Below are positions 4,693 to 7,960 of a stretch of 7,960 nt of DNA, piece after piece. The translations under genes were made by a program, and so were the position numbers. The stretch comes from Clostridiales bacterium UBA1381. GTDB lineage: Bacteria > Bacillota > Clostridia > UBA1381. The notes under the pieces were generated by a model. It made no database searches. It worked only from the letters and a program-made list of their open reading frames with translations, and had not been told where the DNA came from. Location: positions 1-7,960 of the forward strand of contig DBQZ01000056.1 of the NCBI GenBank assembly GCA_002305435.1, written 5' to 3'. Each line of letters starts with the position of its first letter. Positions within the stretch are counted from its first letter, which is position 1.

Positions 4693-5610
4693 TTATTTTA
4701 TCACGCTTACAATCTCATCTCTCATGCGCACCGCTTCGGCTCTTGCCGCTTCGGCAAACTGTTCCTCGCTCCAGTCTCCCTTTTTATACGCACACATAAT
4801 CCCGCGTGAGGAGTTTACTATCGCTCCCAATCCATCATCGTTGAAGCTGTTTACTACGTCCTTAGCTCCGCCGCCCTGTGCGCCGTAGCCCGGCACGAGG
4901 AAGTATGAGTTCGGCAGGAGTTTTCTTATTGCGCTTGCCTGTTCGGGATATGTCGCTCCTACAACCGCTCCGACGGCTCCGTAACCGGAAGAGCCTATTG
5001 TATCCTCGTTCCACTTATTTACAAGCTCCGCCACCTTTTCATATATGGGCTTGCCGTCTGAGAGAACATCCTGAAGCTCTCCCGAGGATGGGTTTGAGGT
5101 CTTTACAAGAGCAAATATCGCTTTATCATATTTTTTGCAGTCGTTTACAAACGGGAGTATGCCGTCCGTACCAAGATACGGGTTCACCGTTACGCAGTCC
5201 ACATCACAGGGACTTACCATCTCCCCGTCAATTTCCACCTTGCCAAGATAAGCCGTCGAATACGCCTCCGCTGTGGAACCTATATCGTTGCGCTTAACGT
5301 CAAGGATAACGTAGAGCCCTTTTTCCTTTGCATAGGCAATGGTACGGTGGAGTACCTCCTCGCCGGGCAGGCCGTACATCTCATAAAACGCCGACTGCGG
5401 TTTTACTGCCGGAACTACATCTGAAAGTGCGTCTATAAGCCCCCTGTTAAATTCCCATATGGCCTCGGCTGCCGCCCTCAGCGTCCTGCCGTATTCGTTA
5501 TACGATTTTGTGCGGATATACTCGGGCACATACTCAAGCTTCGGGTCAAGCCCGGCCACTGAGGGGTTGCCTTTTTCCTTTATTTTCTGTACCAATAAAT
5601 CTGCTGACAT
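4693..5610 (-). CDS. pyrF: Orotidine-5'-phosphate decarboxylase, type 2
   Basis: This enzyme makes UMP from OMP, the last step of de novo pyrimidine synthesis. The 305-residue length is that of the longer type 2 subfamily, not the roughly 240-residue Bacillus type. Visible features are GLDP (20-23), VKPQSAFYE (69-77), the catalytic LDVKRNDIGSTA (103-114) with Asp104, Lys106 and Asp109, VVGATYP (216-222), the phosphate-binding PGYGAQGG (240-247) and Arg269 in NSSRG. AAAGG 9 bases before the ATG provides the ribosome binding site. It is separated from the antiporter stop codon by 17 bases and from pyrK by 10, placing it in the middle of the operon. No pyrE is visible, so OMP must come from an enzyme encoded elsewhere. 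Confidence 0.96.
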   Translation of the reverse strand: MSADLLVQKIKEKGNPSVAGLDPKLEYVPEYIRTKSYNEYGRTLRAAAEAIWEFNRGLIDALSDVVPAVKPQSAFYEMYGLPGEEVLHRTIAYAKEKGLYVILDVKRNDIGSTAEAYSTAYLGKVEIDGEMVSPCDVDCVTVNPYLGTDGILPFVNDCKKYDKAIFALVKTSNPSSGELQDVLSDGKPIYEKVAELVNKWNEDTIGSSGYGAVGAVVGATYPEQASAIRKLLPNSYFLVPGYGAQGGGAKDVVNSFNDDGLGAIVNSSRGIMCAYKKGDWSEEQFAEAARAEAVRMRDEIVSVIK

Positions 5611-5627
5611 ATTTTTTATCCTTTCTG

Positions 5628-7232
5628 TTAAAGCATTCCTTCTATTATAATATCGTTTTCTTCTATCCGTGTATCGCCTCTGGGGATAAGCGTCTCCTCA
5701 CCCCGGCGTATCATAAGAAGCAGGGTGTTTTCCTTAAGCTCCAGCTCCGACACGGCTTTATTCTTCCATTTATGCTTCGGCGTTATCTCCACCTCACGCA
5801 TTGATATGCTGTCCTCCCCTCGGTCACGGTAACCGGTCGCCGAAAGCACGACAGTATCGTTTTCTTCAATCACCGTATCGCCGTTTGGCATAACGGAGCT
5901 CCCCGCACGGCGGATAAGCACCAGAAGCATCCCAGGGATGAGCGATATTTCCTTTACGCTTTTGCCGACCCATTTATGACCCTCGTCTATATCAAGGCGT
6001 ATAAACTGGATGTCCTCATCATCGGAATAGTCGCTGAATGTTTTCATTACATTGCCGCCGCTGTCTATCATATTGAGCTTTCGGGAAATATACGGCAGGA
6101 ACGAACCCTGTATCGCTATCGAAAGCAGCACCACGGTAAGCGTTACGTGGTATACGTCATTTTGGGTGGAAACGCTGCTCATTGTAACGAGTATCGCAAA
6201 CACAACCGACGCCGCTCCCCTAAGCCCCGCCCACGAAACAAGGGCTATCTGATTTAGCCTTGCCTTAAACGGCAGCAGGATGAGCGCAACCGAAACCGGC
6301 CTTGCTATCAAAAGCAGGAACAAAAACACAGCCACCGACAGCAAAAGCGTTGATGGTATATAAGACGGCGTTGCCAAAAGCCCCAGCAGGAAGAACACCG
6401 CTATCTGCATGAGGTTTGTTACCCCGTCAAAAAAGTGCACGAGCGACTTTTTGTTGCCTATCTTCATATTGCCAAGCAGGATGCCGAGGATGTAGACGCT
6501 TAAAAACCCGTTCCCGCCGAGCATTGTCGGAAGAGCGTATCCCACAAGTGCGGCCGCTATCATGAACACCGAATCAAGGCCGTCAGTGTTAAACTTGAAC
6601 CGCTTTAAAAACGCTCCTGCCAAAACAGCCACAGCCGCTCCGCACAAAAGCCCCACGCTTATCTCACGCACCACCATGAATATCGTATAGCCTGCGCTTA
6701 TATCACGCCCCATAAATTCGATTATCAAAAGCGTGAGCATATATGAAAACGGGTCGTTTGATCCGCTCTCCAGCTCAAGCATGGAGTCAGTGCCGTACTT
6801 AAGCGATAGCTTATTATTTCGCAGTACCGAAAATACAGAAGCGGCATCGGTTGATGAAAGCACCGCTCCTATCAATAAGCCCTCATAAAGCTCAAGCCCG
6901 AACACAAAATGACAGAACGCCCCCGTAAGAGCCGCCGTTATCACGACTCCAAGCGACGACAGGAGGACGGATGGGAGGGCTACCGGTTTGGCAGCGCTCC
7001 ACTTCGTCCCGAAACCGCCGTAGAACATTATGAATATCAAGGCTGTTATACACACGTCCTCGGCAAAAGCATAGTCCTCAAACGGTATCTTTAAAATCCC
7101 GTCCGTGCCGAACAGCATCCCCAAAACGATGAACGCCAAAAGCGCCGGCACCCCGACCTTGCTTGTTATCTTATTAAAAAGTATACTGGCAATAATGACC
7201 GCTCCTCCGGTCAAAAGCACCAGCGGCCTCAC
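5628..7232 (-). CDS. CPA1-family K+/H+ (or Na+/H+) antiporter with two RCK_C domains
   Basis: This 534-residue membrane protein is of the CvrA/NhaP2 type, exchanging K+ (or Na+) for protons across the cytoplasmic membrane. Residues 1-385 form about 12-13 hydrophobic segments. The exchanger core shows STDAAS (127-132, Asp129), ESGSNDP (155-161, Asp160), ARP (310-312) and GLRGA (336-340). The cytosolic tail has two successive TrkA_C/RCK_C-like modules (about 407-467 and 478-534), each with HKW at its start and a GDTxIEEND turn; such domains usually bind nucleotide or ions as gates. The start is a GTG at 7232 overlapping the pyrC stop by four bases (GTGA), with AGGGG 7 bases upstream, so translation is coupled to pyrC. 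Relatives also begin just before the first membrane helix. Ion specificity cannot be read from the sequence. Confidence 0.94.
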   Translation of the reverse strand: MRPLVLLTGGAVIIASILFNKITSKVGVPALLAFIVLGMLFGTDGILKIPFEDYAFAEDVCITALIFIMFYGGFGTKWSAAKPVALPSVLLSSLGVVITAALTGAFCHFVFGLELYEGLLIGAVLSSTDAASVFSVLRNNKLSLKYGTDSMLELESGSNDPFSYMLTLLIIEFMGRDISAGYTIFMVVREISVGLLCGAAVAVLAGAFLKRFKFNTDGLDSVFMIAAALVGYALPTMLGGNGFLSVYILGILLGNMKIGNKKSLVHFFDGVTNLMQIAVFFLLGLLATPSYIPSTLLLSVAVFLFLLLIARPVSVALILLPFKARLNQIALVSWAGLRGAASVVFAILVTMSSVSTQNDVYHVTLTVVLLSIAIQGSFLPYISRKLNMIDSGGNVMKTFSDYSDDEDIQFIRLDIDEGHKWVGKSVKEISLIPGMLLVLIRRAGSSVMPNGDTVIEENDTVVLSATGYRDRGEDSISMREVEITPKHKWKNKAVSELELKENTLLLMIRRGEETLIPRGDTRIEENDIIIEGML

Positions 7233-7960
7233 AGGAGTACCCCTTGGTTGACAATCATTTTGCCGCCGATTATTACGTATTCGGGCTTTCCTGCCAATGT
7301 CCAGCCGTCATACGGTGAATTTTTCGCCTTTGACTTAAACGACGAAACATCAACCGTGTAATCCGCCTTTGGATCGAATATCACAATATCCGCCGGTTTG
7401 CCAATTCCGAGCGTTCCCTTGTTAAGTCCGAGTATGGACGCCGGGTTTATCGTCATCTTTTCTATCAGCTCGTTTATTGTAAGCACACCCGGCTCCACGA
7501 GGCATTTTATACCGAGTCCCAGAGCCGTTTCAAATCCGATTATACCGTTCATGGCAGCGGCAAATTCGCACTGCTTTTCATCAATATGATGCGGGGCATG
7601 GTCTGTTGCGATAGCGTCTATCGTACCGTCTGCAAGACCTTCCTTTATCGCCGCCATATCGTCATCGGTTCTCAGCGGCGGATTCATCTTTGCGTTGGTG
7701 TTGAAGCCCTCGCACGCCTTTTCGGTGAGGGAGAAATAATGCGGGCAGGTCTCACACGTTACCATAACTCCCCTCTTTTTCGCCTGGCGCACAAGCTCCA
7801 CCGAACCTCTCGTACTAACGTGCGCTATATGAACTCGTGAATTTGTCGCCTCGGCTATCAGTATATCACGGGATACCATGACCTCCTCTGCGGCTCTCGT
7901 TATACCCCTGAGTCCGAGCATAGTGGCTGTAAAGCCCTCGTTCATCGAGCCGCCGTCTGC
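7229..7960 (-). CDS. pyrC: Dihydroorotase, C-terminal part (cut by window end)
   Basis: This enzyme reversibly closes carbamoyl aspartate to dihydroorotate. The visible 243 residues correspond to roughly the last 57 percent of a typical 425-residue class I dihydroorotase; the frame stays open to the window edge. Visible motifs, counted from the first visible residue, are HIAHVST (44-50) with metal ligand His47, CPHY (72-75) with His74, NAKMNPPLRT (89-98), and ATDHAPH (118-124) with catalytic Asp120. These match the class I ligands. The N-terminal metal-binding HxH and the bridging Asp lie outside the window. Its TGA stop overlaps the GTG start of the antiporter, and the pyr genes follow on the same strand, so it belongs to the same operon. 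Any PyrR attenuator or upstream promoter would lie beyond the window. Confidence 0.96.
   Translation of the reverse strand, partial: ADGGSMNEGFTATMLGLRGITRAAEEVMVSRDILIAEATNSRVHIAHVSTRGSVELVRQAKKRGVMVTCETCPHYFSLTEKACEGFNTNAKMNPPLRTDDDMAAIKEGLADGTIDAIATDHAPHHIDEKQCEFAAAMNGIIGFETALGLGIKCLVEPGVLTINELIEKMTINPASILGLNKGTLGIGKPADIVIFDPKADYTVDVSSFKSKAKNSPYDGWTLAGKPEYVIIGGKMIVNQGVLL

Noticed and set aside
4878..5297. Plus-strand open frame of 139 codons
   Set aside because: It lies entirely opposite pyrF, has Arg/Leu/Pro/Ser composition typical of an antisense shadow and no supporting ribosome binding site or domain.
1..7960. Search by eye for CRISPR arrays, insertion sequences, toxin-antitoxin pairs and phage genes
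   Set aside because: No regularly spaced repeat longer than the 11-base pair at 65-96, no transposase or integrase motifs, and gene content on the right side is ordinary core metabolism.

Overview
The window looks like chromosomal core DNA from a low-to-mid GC Clostridia-type Firmicute. Supporting this are strong AGGAGG-like ribosome binding sites, consensus TTGACA-N17-TATAAT promoters, a type 1B PyrD paired with PyrK, a Gram-positive LexA, a DUF6062-like protein and very small Cys-rich membrane ORFs. The genus cannot be read from the sequence. I see no IS element, phage gene, CRISPR array or plasmid function.

Left end (1-1690): the 5' end of a tRNA, probably tRNA-Gly, leaves the window on the minus strand. 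It diverges from a plus-strand two-gene operon: a DUF6062-like protein with a duplicated CxxC/CxxH motif, then a HAD-superfamily protein with an altered motif I. The two promoters face away from each other across three helically phased seven-base A/T tracts. The operon ends at a hairpin that also serves the minus-strand genes coming the other way.

Middle (1687-2258): two small minus-strand genes, one for a 33-residue Cys-rich single-span membrane peptide and one for a 75-residue protein probably rich in beta strands. Both have good Shine-Dalgarno sites and both have a CATAnnnTA element upstream, resembling mother-cell sporulation promoters. This is the least described part of the window.

Right part (2259-7960): all minus strand, in transcription order pyrC (cut by the window end), a CPA1-type K+/H+ antiporter with two C-terminal RCK_C (TrkA_C) domains, pyrF, pyrK, pyrD, then lexA. 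From pyrC to pyrD the genes overlap or are separated by at most 17 bases, so they read as one operon for dihydroorotase, orotate formation by the PyrDK complex and OMP decarboxylation. pyrE is not in its usual place at the end. lexA has its own consensus promoter just after pyrD, and no intrinsic terminator is visible between them.

No clearly new multi-gene system is proven here. The best leads are the antiporter inside the pyrimidine operon, the small Cys-rich/beta-protein pair with its sporulation-like promoters, the DUF6062/HAD operon, and the lexA control region, which lacks a canonical SOS box.
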